64,000 nucleotides of DNA from Heterohyrax brucei. Taxonomy: Eukaryota; Chordata; Mammalia; Hyracoidea; Procaviidae. Made by a program: the position numbers and the translations under genes. The stretch spans positions 139,466,833-139,530,832 of the forward strand of contig CM053141.1 of the NCBI GenBank assembly GCA_028571685.1. The letters are read 5' to 3'. Of the stretch, positions 43,836 through 54,779 are shown piece after piece. Position 1 is the stretch's first letter. The number at the start of each line of letters is the position of its first letter. Below the pieces are notes generated by a model. That model was not told the DNA's origin and did no database searches. It saw only the letters and a list, made by a program, of their open reading frames with translations.

Positions 43836-45039
43836 TTGGGCAAGATGACCTCTTTCATTTTTTAATTTTTATAATGGAGTGAATGGAAAAGAAACAAAAG
43901 GTCCTGTCTTCATGAAAATGTGTTCTTTTACTTCTCCTAAATGTCAACAGGCAAAGGAACGTAGGAAACACATGGCACTGAAACAGATTGTTTACAGACA
44001 AACTGGTTTTCAGAAGTTCTCCAAGAAGCATCAGTGGCTGAAAGAACCTCTGTAAACTAAAACATTCAATTGTCTGCAAATTTGTTTCATCAGTTGCCCG
44101 TGACATTTTTTTTTCAATTTGATTCCTTGAAATGGCAAAAAGTTCCAAACAATGTGCTTTGTTTGGAAAAGGCACACACATTTGTGTTGTCCATGTAGTG
44201 CTGACACATTTTATTTTCTGTGAGAGCAGAAGTATTGAGAAGTTTGGTTTGTGTGCACAAAGGGGAAGAAATTCGAGATATGAAAAGGAACAGGTGCTCT
44301 ACACCGACAGACACATTGCAAGGCTTACTGTAGCCTCAAGTAGCATCACGTTTCATGTACATCTTCCAGAACCTGATCGTTTACATCAAAGGAAGACAGG
44401 ACAAGGACAAGGTGCTTTTGGTCCATCAACGAATCTGACTTTGAGAGTGTGTATCAGTTGTTTTGTCTGAAGAAAAATACTTGGCAAAACTGCTGAAAAT
44501 TTCCTCTAGTGAGCACATCCTCCCAAGGGTTAGGGAAATGATTTAACCTATTCTTTCCAGGAGGGGTAAATCTTGAGACTTGTGACGATGCTTGGAGAGA
44601 GACTAGAAGAGTATGGGGTAGCATGGTAGTTAGGAGACACAGGGGAAAAGGCTTAGCCACCGGTTGCCCTCAGTATCATTACACTGGCTAACATTGGATT
44701 CATCTGTTTTGAATGGAAACTTCCTGCCAGGAATAATACCCTCAAGTCTTCATGTCAATATCTGAGCTGTTTGTGTTAGATCAGGTATCAGCATCAATCA
44801 GCTATTTTAAAATCTGTTTTATACTTTGAATCAATATGGTGTGTTATTTGAACTTAATGGGATTCTGAGAAATTGGGGATTTCTCCAGGTTTTTGATTAA
44901 AATTTGCTACTTTAAAAAATTGACTCTTTCTTTGAACAAAGTTGTGCATTAATGCTCAAGGTGGCAAGATAATTTAGTCTCTGAACATCCTGTATCTAAT
45001 AAGAAAATCTACCATTTCATACCATGATTATTGATATTC
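43836..45039. other. Unique DNA between the duplication arms
   Basis: It contains overlapping open frames at 44132-44470 (+, 112 codons) and 43855-44181 (-, 108 codons). Neither shows a known domain or splice context. The plus frame starts MAKSSKQCALFGKG and ends CISCFV. Chance is the simplest explanation. Confidence 0.35.
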
Positions 45040-46030
45040 ATTTAAGTAACAACATATATTTGTGTCATCTATACTAACAGTATCTTTGATTATTAAGATC
45101 CCTTACAAATCAGGGAGAAAAATATTAGCACTCAGAAATAGGCAAAGGACTGAAACCACAGTCTAAAAAGAAGAAATATCAATATCCAATGAGATGTCCA
45201 AATGCCCAAATATCAAATGAGGTGTTCATACTCAAAAGAAAGCAAGAAACAAATAATTTTTTAAACTATGACATCATTGGAAACCCTGGTGGCATAGTGG
45301 TTAACTGCTATGACTGCTAACCAAAAAGCTGGCAGTTTGAATCCACCAGGTGCTCCTTGGAAACTCTGTAGAGCAGTTCTGCTGTGTTCTATAGGGTTAC
45401 TGTGAGCTGGAATCAACTTGAAGGCAGTGGGTTTATGATATAATTGTCACTTGTCAGTTTGACAAATATAAAAAGTATTGAGAATGTCATTGTTACTAAA
45501 ATTTTTTAAAAATGGATTCTCAAATACAGTTGGTGGACTGTTAATTTCTGGGACGTAGTATTAAATACATATCAAATATATACTGTATAAAATCCAGCAA
45601 CCACTTTTTGCAATTTATCATAAGAAAATAATAAAACAATTTCACAAAGAGGTATATATAAATGTGTTTATGGCAGAACTATCTAACAGTAGGGAATTAA
45701 AAATGCTAACAAATGTATATGCATGTAGTGAAATTTATTGTCACCATTTTTGATATGATAATTTTAAAAATTTAAAATTATGGGAAAGTTATCTATCATT
45801 TTTCAGATGTAGATTATGCTTAGGACACATTAATTGAAAATACAAATTAACATGTATAGTCTGAATCCATGTTTTTTATGTTATATGTCTTACACATACA
45901 CACACATACGAATCTATAAGGTAATACATCAAAAGTGATGATTTCTGGGTGATAGGCTTCTGGATGATTTTTGCTTTCCATTTTATATATTTTATATTGT
46001 CTATAGCTGTTGGCTTGGCTTGGCATAGCT
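45040..46030 (+). mobile_element. Old L1 (L1MC/L1ME-like) 3' end, interrupted by an AfroSINE
   Basis: 'aataggcaaaggactgaaac', 'tttgcaatttatcataagaa', 'gtttatggcagaactatcta' and 'tgatgatttctgggtgatag' follow ORF2-end and 3' UTR order of old L1s. An AfroSINE sits at 45278-45434. Confidence 0.7.
45278..45434 (+). mobile_element. AfroSINE inside an old L1
   Basis: 'ggaaaccctggtggcatagt' head and 'gttactgtgagctggaatca' tail. Possible diverged target duplication: tatgacatcatt on the left and tatgatataatt on the right. Confidence 0.92.
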
Positions 46031-46124
46031 GTGTATAACATATATATACAAAAGCATTACATGATTGCATTGTATTATTTATACAGTATCATGTATAACA
46101 TATTTATACAATATTTTGTATTGT

Positions 46125-46770
46125 AAGGATAGTCCTAGAGACAGGTTAAACACTTGGCTGCTCACCAAGTGGTTTGAACCCATCAGCTGCACCATGAAAA
46201 GAAGATTTGACAGTCTTCTCCTGTGAAGATTTACACATTTGGAAACCATAAGGGGAACTTCTGTCCTGTCCTGTAGGGTTGATATAAATTGGAATTTGGT
46301 TGGTATATTGTCTGAATTTTCATGGCATAATATATAGAAAATCTCCAAGGTATTGAAGTTCACTGAATGCCTGAAAGTCTCTCCCTCCATTCTCAACCTT
46401 CATCACACTGTAAGCTTCTGAATCCTGAAGTGTAGGGGTGTCGTTTCCTTCCACAGTTTAGCTCTGGGCCCTGTGTGTGAAAGGTGCACAGTAAATACAT
46501 GAACGATTCTCACGTGTTTGTTATTGAGTAGCAGGACACATTGTTTTTCAGTTAGAGAAGAAAATTCTCTTGAGTCATATGCTCAATGCAAAGGAAAATT
46601 AAACTGTAAGATGTTTTTCAATTAAATGTGGCTCAGAAACATTTTTTGGAAAGGACTAAGTCCTGTCCTGCTTGCCTCAAATGCCAAAGGAGAATGCTGT
46701 AAACTCTAAAACACCCTATTTTCCCCAAGAGCTATGACTACTTGGAATCTTCCTTAAAATAGAAATATCC
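46125..46770 (-). repeat. Inverted segmental duplication, arm B
   Basis: Mirror of arm A: AfroSINE first, then 'attttcatggcataatatat', 'gtaagcttctgaatcctgaa', 'atgtttttcaattaaatgtg' and 'gactaagtcctgtcctgctt'. Homology fades after 'ccccaagagctatgac' at the outer end. An L2-like tail is embedded in both arms (46430-46510 here). Confidence 0.88.
46133..46300 (+). mobile_element. AfroSINE (long form) within arm B
   Basis: 'gacaggttaaacacttggct' head, 'agatttgacagtcttctcct' block and tail 'gttgatataaattggaattt'. Confidence 0.85.
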
Positions 46771-46787
46771 ATGTCTGTGGGGTCTCT

Positions 46788-46947
46788 GGAAACCCTGGTG
46801 GCAAGTGGTATAAAGCTATGACTCCTAACCAAAAGGTCAGCAGTTTGAATCTGCCAGGGAATCCTTAGAAACTCTGTGGGGCAGTTCTACTGTTGTACAA
46901 TGTCACTCACTATGAGTTGGAATCAACTCAATAGCAGTGGGTTTTTG
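46788..46947 (+). mobile_element. AfroSINE
   Basis: 'ggaaaccctggtggcaagtg' head and 'actatgagttggaatcaact' tail. Confidence 0.93.
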
Positions 46948-47373
46948 AGACAATATATTCTGAATCTTATTCATCTTTTTCCATCCACATACAATAAGTT
47001 TTCTTTTTCTCTTCAAATGTGTTTTTATATCTTTTTCTAACAATCGTGTTCCTGAAAACCTAGAAAAAGTTTTCCTTGATAATTATTATTTTTTTCCTCT
47101 TGCATCAATTTATCATGTAATGCTAAGGTCTAAATTGTTCAGTCTTAGAACTAGTTTGTAGTTTAAAACAATCTAGTCTCCACAAGCAATTTCAAAATTA
47201 CGTAAGTTCTTAACCTTTTGTGTACTAGAAAAATGGTCACAATCATGTGCTGTTTCAAATAACTCATTTTTATTTTTAAAATCATTTTCAAATAATTTGT
47301 AGAAGAATAGTGGAAACAACCACATGAGACATTTTAATAAGACTTTCAACACAGCAAACCTCTTTTTATAATT
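46948..47373. other. No assigned feature
   Basis: AT-rich sequence with no recognised repeat. Confidence 0.4.
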
Positions 47374-47386
47374 AAAAATTCTGGTG

Positions 47387-48252
47387 TACACATTAGAAAG
47401 AAGATTAATAATAACTGAACTTCAACACAATTTGAGTACTCCTCCCATCTTAACACAATATTGCAAGGACAGAGTAGCTTGAGCGAGGTCCGGGGACCAT
47501 GCTCTCAGGTGAAATTGAGGCCAACTGGCACAGCTAGCATTTTGCTATTGAGGACTCTCTGCACCCCTCATTGGGGAGTGGCATCTGGGGTCTTAAAAGC
47601 TGCCAAGGTGCCATCTAAGGGTACAGCAAATGGTCCTAACTGAACAGCAACAGATGATCACCAAGGACAAGAATGACATGGGAAAAAGAGAACCCAGAAG
47701 ACAGAGATACCGACGTGAGTGGGTTTCTACATCAACTCATGACCAGAAGAACCAAATGGTGCCCAGCCACCACCAGTGATAGCCATGATGGAGCTCACAA
47801 AGTTGAGTCTCACTGGCAACAAGAGAATAAATAGGAGTGCACCCTGAACTCTCCAAGAAAAGACCACAGTTGATGGTCTGGGGGCTTCGGGGTAGCCCCT
47901 GGCCCTGATGCTGCCCCTGTCCATAAATCATAATGAAGGTCAACTTTTCGGACAGCGATGGATTGGACTTGGTGACACAGAGTGGCTGTATCTTGTGGGA
48001 ATTTTATGGTTCTATGCATGTATAGGATGTCATCCTGCTGACCTCTTGCTGGAGGAAGGGGCGTGGGTGGAGAGGAGGGGACAGGAGACTGTTGGGAGGA
48101 TACGACATGTATGGAGCAGAGAAGCAGGATGTGTTGTCACCAGGCAGGAGAGCAGTGGAAGCTGCATATAGGTGAACATGAGAATTTATATGGGAATGTA
48201 CATTTTCATTCAAACATAATAAAAAATAAACAAAAGAGAAAAAGAAATTAAG
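47387..48252 (+). mobile_element. 5'-truncated L1 3' UTR with target duplication
   Basis: It starts 'cacattagaaagaagattaa' and 'gagtactcctcccatcttaa', as in the L1 at 16081. It continues with a ~750-base GC-richer block: 'ggggaccatgctctcaggtg', 'gcatctggggtcttaaaagc', 'ccaccaccagtgatagccat' and 'ggatgtcatcctgctgacct'. It ends 'gtacattttcattcaaacat' plus an A-rich stretch. A 17-base flanking repeat (aaaaattctggtg[t/c]aca) lies at 47374-47390 and 48253-48269 with one mismatch. Open frames on both strands at 47461-48297 belong to this UTR. Confidence 0.88.
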
Positions 48253-48269
48253 AAAAATTCTGGTGCACA

Positions 48270-49742
48270 AACATAAAAGATGGAAGGGTATCACCACGTA
48301 TTTTCTCAGGAAAATAGTAAACTCTGAGTTCTGTCACACAATATTGTAATATGGTCTGTCCTATATGAGAGCATGCTACTTCTTCTTTTGTCCTTAGAAA
48401 TACATTGTTCACTCACTGATCTTGAGTTTGAGCAAATTCATCCAAATCATAGAAAAACAACTGAAAGAGTTAACAAGACCAAAATCTAGTTCTTTGAAAA
48501 TACCATCATTTTACCACATTTTAACATTGCAGTTGCCAGCTATGTTATCATTTCCTCCATTTTTTTAAACAGATAAGAAACAGAGGCTTAGAGTAATGAA
48601 CTTATTTGCTTAAATTCACACAGATAGTGACCATTACTTAAGTACCCTGACTCAGTTAAATTCCCATCTGCAAACAACAGAGCACATTCTACCTAATATT
48701 AGTGGGAGAATGTATTATTAAAGGTTATTAGGTATTCCACTTGTTCTTCAGGAGAGCCAGAGGGCCAACCTTGAAGACCATACTCATTACCCAGCCAGAT
48801 TCTGGTGAAAAATCTGTCACTGCCGCCAGTGGGCACAGGCCCCGTATCACTTGTCACTGCCTTTGGATATGAGATATTACTTTTAAGTCTTCTGCCAACT
48901 GCAGGCTACAAAAACAAAATGACCCTGTTGACCTAGCCAGGTTTCCTTCTATTTGTTACCTCTTACAAAGTGCATACATCTGTAATGAAGTTTTATGCTA
49001 GGGGGTTTGATTGGTGGAGCCTAATTCATATACCAGCACCTTGGATGCAAGGAAAGCTTGAGAGAAAGTTTCTGTCCTTTGCTTTGAGAAGATGAGATTT
49101 ATGAAGTAAGAAACACACCACCCAGGAAGAAGCTGGGCAGTCAAAAGAGTGTGGCAAATGGCCATCAAGAGCTCCATATGAGAAAAACAAGTCCCACTGG
49201 GCAGTTGATACAGAGCATGCTATGTCTTCTTTTATATTCAGGCCATGCTTCCTAGTAACATTAAAGGGATACCTCAAAAGAAGTGGAAACTTACAACAAA
49301 AATGAGCTCTCCCGTCTGTCCTCTGCTTACCTTATCACACTGGAATGTATTATGGAAATTGTTGCTGAACTTTCATCTGATATGAAAGGATGCATAACTT
49401 ATTTCTCCTTCAGAACTTGGTAAAGAGGGAGCCTGTATAAATGCCAGGCTGGTGGAAAAAAAGAAGGTTTCTCATGTAACATCAAGTTCAACTAAGGATT
49501 TCCTTGCTAGGATTTAAGAATGGCATCACTGGAGTTTTGAGGTATTCATTGTTGTAATTATATTTCTTGAATTTTGTTTAAGTTTACTTAGAGATTAAAA
49601 ATCACAGAAAAAAGTTCACACTGAATACTGTGAATCATATACATTTGTTGCTATATACACAGTGCAGTGACCATTTGTTCGTTGGGTAATAAAAATCATT
49701 TACATCAGCCATAAGTCAATTTGAAACCATACTCACTAACAT
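48270..49742. other. Mostly unique DNA
   Basis: Only a weak MIR trace is recognised (48560-48660). Confidence 0.4.
48560..48660 (-). mobile_element. MIR SINE fragment, antisense
   Basis: 'agataagaaacagaggctta' and 'gcttaaattcacacagatag' follow antisense MIR. Confidence 0.6.
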
Positions 49743-49905
49743 AAAAAGCCAAACCTGTTGCAGTTGAGTCAATTCTGACTCATGGTGACCCTGTAGGACA
49801 GAGTAGAACCGCCCACAGAGTTTCCAAGGAGCACCTGGTGGGTTTGAATTGCTAAACTTTTGATTAGCAGCTGTAGTTCTTAACCACTGTGACACCAGGC
49901 CTTCC
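49743..49905 (-). mobile_element. AfroSINE, antisense
   Basis: 'agccaaacctgttgcagttg' through 'gtgacaccaggccttcc'. Confidence 0.93.
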
Positions 49906-50035
49906 AGTGCTTCCTATAAGCACGCATATTTCCAGAACATGAGATTCAGTGGAAGAATGAAAACATGTTGGTAAATATTCAAGATGCTAAAAAGCTAAAC
50001 ATATGTGTGATGTTTAAGAAAATAAGTAATAGAGT

Positions 50036-50163
50036 CATGCCAGCCAAGTGCCATCGGGAAGGATCTGACTATGGCGACCCTAGAGCCCAGAGTAGAACTA
50101 CCCTCTAGAGTATTCAAGGAGTGCCTGGTGGATTTGAACTGCCGACCTTGTGGTTAGCAGTGG
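50036..50163 (-). mobile_element. AfroSINE, antisense, head lost
   Basis: 'gccaagtgccatcgggaagg', 'atctgactatggcgacccta' and 'tgaactgccgaccttgtggt'. Confidence 0.85.
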
Positions 50164-52214
50164 ATGGAGTCATAGAAAAACCTTAATGTTCAAATCACTA
50201 TCTTTACAAATGGGGAAAGTATTTACACTATTTTATGCCCCACTAAAACAAGAAATTTTGTCTAAAACCGAACAACATTCTTTCTAGGTAAAGAAAAAAA
50301 CTTTCGGCAAGATTACCTTATTATGTTTTTCCCTGACAGAAATTAACATTATTTTTCTATACCAAGATGACTATAAGCTACAACAATTTATTATTATTGT
50401 TATTACAAGTAAACTATGTTCCCACTATTAAAATCTTCACTTTATGGTCAACGGGACACTTTATGTTTAGGAGCGCTGAGGTTTTAATTTCAAGAACCAG
50501 GCTTCGCTCAAAAGGCAAGCTACTTGCTGTCCTGTCCAGGAAATTGAACTTTTTTGTTTCTTTTGGGCACTGGTCATTCCCCCAGGAAAAAATGATTATA
50601 CATCACGTATTTGTCTATTCATCTGCATGACTTATAGTAAAGGCAGCAAGAGCGTATCAATGCTCTCATTTATTCATATTCTATATTTTATTTTAGAATA
50701 AAAGTTATAGGTGGCTGGAATAGAATATTTTTTTAAAATGAGGAATTCTTAATTTAGGCTACATGGATGGCATTAAAAAGGGTATTAAAACACCGTGGGA
50801 ATATACGCCGTATGTGAGTGTGTGTTTATTGCATGTGTGTGCATGCGCGCATGTGTGCACACAAACACTTTTTTTTCTGGGAAGAGAATTTATAGATTTT
50901 TATCAGGTTCTTGGAGAAATTTGTGACATTCATTGCTTTAAGACGTGTTTCTATACAATTAAAATATTAGAGAACTATTCTAGGTCACAGAATAAATTCT
51001 GGAACTTAGTATAACTCAAACCAGGTCTCCTGTAGTCTAGCCCTTGCTTAACTGCTAACTTTAATTTAAATGACAGAAAATACACATTGTTTATCAGGCA
51101 CCCTTACTCTATCTCCTGAAAGAAACTCTGAAATATTACACAGGTGGTCTCTAGGAATCTGTAAACCAATGTTAATCAAGATATAATTGAAGTATTTGAA
51201 AACAAGTTAGGAAAGCCTGTGACCATTTTCTAACACCTGCAAGAATCTTCATTAAAGAGAAAAGAGTGAGGCCCCAAAGCACTCAGCAGCATGGTATGAG
51301 AAGCATGTAAGTATTAAGTTAGCCACTAAATGGTCACCATTCTTTGATTTCATGTAAAAGAAAATCCCAGTATTTTTTGCATGGAGAGAAATTCTGAGTT
51401 GACTATTCTAATGAGGGCATAAATCAAGCCTGTCTTTTTTACTCCTTATTTCTCCAGTGGCTAGCACAGTATCTGGCAAAGAGTGAGTCTTTAATAAATA
51501 CATTCAACATATAATGAATTGAATTGCTTTGAAGTGAATTGAAATGCAGGTTGGCTTATTAAGAGTTTCTAGGAAGCTGTTATTTATGAAGCTATCAAAC
51601 CTCACATGACCATTTCTCTTTAACTTACATGCCAACATTTTAAAAAAATAAATGAACATCTCAGTCTTCGTTTCTAATGCCTTTTTCTTTTACTGTATCA
51701 GTGATGCTATAGAAATGGAGAAGTAGTTAAATCTTTCATAGAACGAGAGGTTGACCCTTAGCAATGTGTTTTGATCTGGGAAAATGGTATGCTGTAATCT
51801 TGCTGACACAGATAACTTGATATAGAATGTTGGTCCATCTTGGACTTGGTCCAGGGGAATTCAGAGACATAGCTCTTGGAAAGCCACTTGGTAAAACACT
51901 CAGCTTGTGATTTAACAGGGTCACTTAAATCAGGGATCTCTGTATTTTTAGATTTCATGTTTCTACTAAAAAATAATTGGGGTTAGTTCTCTTAGTATTG
52001 CCTACTTTTCAAGGAAAAACTAACATAATAATTTCTATACAATATCACTATCATTTGTTTAAAAATCATTTAACACCAAAAAGAGAATAACTATAATCTG
52101 AGAATAAAGGACAGTTCCCTAAAAAAATTAAATTTGGCTTTGGCTCATGAAAATTCCCAGTGTTGTTTTTCTCTCTTTCTTTTTCTTTTTCACCTTTCCC
52201 TTGTCCTTTGGTTG
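50164..52214. other. Mostly unique AT-rich DNA
   Basis: It holds a (TG)/(CATG) alternating tract at 50815-50866 and an L2 tail near 51425-51545 ('gctagcacagtatctggcaa'). Open frames at 50367-50630 and 50763-51014 (+) have no recognisable domain. Confidence 0.4.
51425..51545 (+). mobile_element. L2 3' end
   Basis: 'agtggctagcacagtatctg' and 'gagtctttaataaatacatt' match the L2 tail. Confidence 0.6.
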
Positions 52215-52764
52215 CTTACTAGTTAAAAATGCTGTCACAAACCAGCCCTGATCTATGGGCTGGTGCCTGGGAACCATGATAGGTAAACTTCTTTGGCCTG
52301 AGTTTTGTTGGCACCACCAGGTCCACGGCTACCCTCCCACTCCCTGTTCTGTTTCCTGTGAGCTGGGCTTGTTATTCAGGATCTCTTGTACTTTGACTTC
52401 TTGTTGGGTTGAGACCCTGGGAGATACTGGAAAGAAAACAGAGGGAGAGGAGATGAGGTTGGGTCACTACTTCTGCTGGTTCCCTCCTCAGCACCAGCAC
52501 TGCTCCACGGCATTGCTGGTGTCCCTTCACCAGAGATCTTGTGGCATGAATCGTCTCCAACTCTCTGCACTTACCTCTCCCCCCTACTTCTCAGGTCAAG
52601 ATAAGGCAAATGGTACCAGCTCTTCTAGCCCCAAGATGCCTCATCATCCCTTGTTGATGACAGCTTAGTCATGCCCACATCTCTGTAAGCAGTTCTTTAT
52701 TAAACTCTCCTCAGTTACCCCACTGGAGGCACCATTTGTTTCTTGATGAGACTTGACTAATGCA
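52215..52764 (+). repeat. Unclassified old repeat, possibly LTR-like
   Basis: The end 'tattaaactctcctcagtta', '..ggcaccatttgtttcttg' and 'gacttgactaatgcag' resembles a repeat tail I have seen in mammalian genomes but cannot name. The 137-codon open frame 52255-52668 lies within it and is probably not a gene. Confidence 0.3.
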
Positions 52765-52890
52765 GTCTTCATTTACATGTGAGGAAACTAAGACCCAGAG
52801 GAGTGATGTCATACCATCAGGTCTGAGTCAGGTCAGGTTCAGACTGCAGTCCTCCAGATTAGAGCGCCCCTCAGCACTCACTTGGCCATG
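52765..52890 (-). mobile_element. MIR SINE fragment, antisense
   Basis: 'catgtgaggaaactaagacc' and 'cagag' start typical of antisense MIR. The remainder is weak. Confidence 0.45.
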
Positions 52891-53520
52891 ACCTCCACAG
52901 TCATATAGAAAGGGATGTTTTAGAATCTGTTTCCACTGGGCTTTCACAGTAGTTACAGTTTCTTCAAGTTTTGTACATAAATATCTTGTCAGGTAACTAT
53001 TGAGGCAACCCCAAACACAGAGAACTGCTCTTTTTGTTGGAAAACTTTGAAATCAGGAAAACTGAGGCTTTGTTAAAATATTTTTGCCTAAGTGAAAAAT
53101 TGGCAAATTAGCTAAAGAAACTCTTGCAAAAGCAAAGCACAGACCGGTTGGAGACTGATGAAATTGCCACTGTGGAATGAATTCTGATCCCCAAAGGTGG
53201 GAGGGAAGGGTGACAAAAATCTGCCTGTGAAAGGAGCTGAGGTGAGTTGGGGACAGGGAAGAGTATGACCAGCTGAGGAAAGACTATATAATCTGAGTGA
53301 GAAATATGAGCAGGCTGTAGAAGGGTAAGGAAGGGGAGCATGCTAAGGGCCTGTCAAGCAGGGGTGAAGAGGCGGAGACTACAGCACTAAGTAGATGAGA
53401 CATCAAGAAGGAAGCTCAACTATTGCAAGACTTGCTGAAAGCCTGTTTTCAACAACTGTACCTCTGGGCAGGGGCTGCTGCTAGAAAGCTGGCACGTTGG
53501 AAGCTTCAGGCTGCTAAAAT
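52891..53520. other. No assigned feature
   Basis: Unique DNA. The minus open frame 53108-53341 is unsupported. Confidence 0.4.
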
Positions 53521-53730
53521 CCCAAACCCAAACCCATAGCCATCAAGTTGATTCCAACTCACAGCGACACTCTAGGACAGAGCAGAACTGCCCCATAGGG
53601 CTCCCAAAGCTGCAGTTTGGATGGAAGCAGACTGCCTTACCTTTTTCCCTCAGAGCTTGCTGGTGGGTTGGAACCATGGATCTTTCGCTTAGCAGCCAAC
53701 CCTCCATCCCTGCACTACAGCAGCGGCTCC
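53521..53730 (-). mobile_element. AfroSINE (long form), antisense
   Basis: 'acccatagccatcaagttga', 'agctgcagtttggatggaag' and 'gctggtgggttggaaccatg'. Confidence 0.93.
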
Positions 53731-53939
53731 TTGGGCTACTCGAGACACCAAGCTGACCTACATAAACATGTTCTTCTGTAAAGATGGAATCTGCTATAAC
53801 CATACTTTAGCTTTGCTAGTTTGCTTTGAAATAAACACACATGGATGTATTTAATGCATCAACTTTATTCTTAACTGTGTATTTGACTAAATTGCCCCCT
53901 GATGCTGTCAGATAACTTGTAACAAAAATGTCCCTATGA

Positions 53940-54769
53940 ACTTCAGCATAACTTGAGTACTCCTTCCATCTTAACCCAATATTGCAAGGATAGGGTAGCT
54001 GGGGAAGCGGGCAGGGGACCATGCTCTTAGGCGAAATCGAGGCCAATTGGCACAACTAGTGTTTTACTAAGAGGGCTATCTGCACCCCACATTGGTGAGC
54101 GGCATCTGGGGTCTTAGAAGCTGCCAAGCTGCCATCCGAGGGCACAGCAAATTGTCCCAACTCAGCAGGAATGGATGCTCACCGAGGACCAAAATGACAT
54201 GGGGTAAAGACAACCCAGAAGATAGAGAGACCCACATGACTGGGTGCCTACATCAATTTGGGACCAGAAAAACCAGAGGGTGCCCGGCCACCACCAGTGA
54301 TAGCCACGATGGAGCTTACTAAGTTGTGTCTCACTGGCAACACAAGAATAAAAAGGGGTGCATCCTGAGATCTCCACTAAAAGACTTCAATTGATGGTCT
54401 AGCGGCTTTGGGGTTCCCCTGAGAGCATGGCCCCTGGACCTGATGCTGCCCTTGCCCATAAGTCATAACGAAGGTCTACTCTTCAGACATGAATGAATTG
54501 GACTTGGTGATACAGAGTGACCATATGTTGGATGCACTTTATGGTTCTGTACATCTATAGGATATCATCCTGCTGACCTCTGGTTGGAGGAAGGAGAGTG
54601 GGTAGAGAGGAGGGGAAAGGAGGCTGTTGCGAGGATGAGACATGTATGGAGCAGACAGGAGTAGTGTGCTGTCACCAGGCAGGGAGAGCAATGGAAGCTG
54701 CATATTAGGTGGGCATGAAAATTTATACAGGAATGTACATTTTCATTCAGTCATATTAAAAAAAAAAAA
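53940..54769 (+). mobile_element. 5'-truncated L1 3' UTR with 10-base target duplication
   Basis: It is about 85% alike by eye to 47408-48240: 'acttcagcataacttgagta', 'ggggaccatgctcttaggcg', 'gcatctggggtcttagaagc', 'ccaccaccagtgatagccac' and 'gatatcatcctgctgacctc'. It ends in a poly-A of about a dozen A residues at 54758-54769. The exact duplication gtccctatga lies at 53930-53939 and 54770-54779. Confidence 0.92.
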
Positions 54770-54779
54770 GTCCCTATGA

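Noticed and set aside
44132-44470. 112-codon open frame starting MAKSSKQCALFGKG
   Set aside because: No family resemblance and an overlapping long frame on the other strand. Chance is sufficient. Conservation analysis would settle it.
47461-48297. Cluster of overlapping open frames on both strands
   Set aside because: All fall in the GC-richer L1 3' UTR, which is non-coding.
52255-52668. 137-codon open frame, the longest in the window
   Set aside because: Lies in an apparent old repeat with a repeat-like 3' end. No domain, no clear splice or promoter context.
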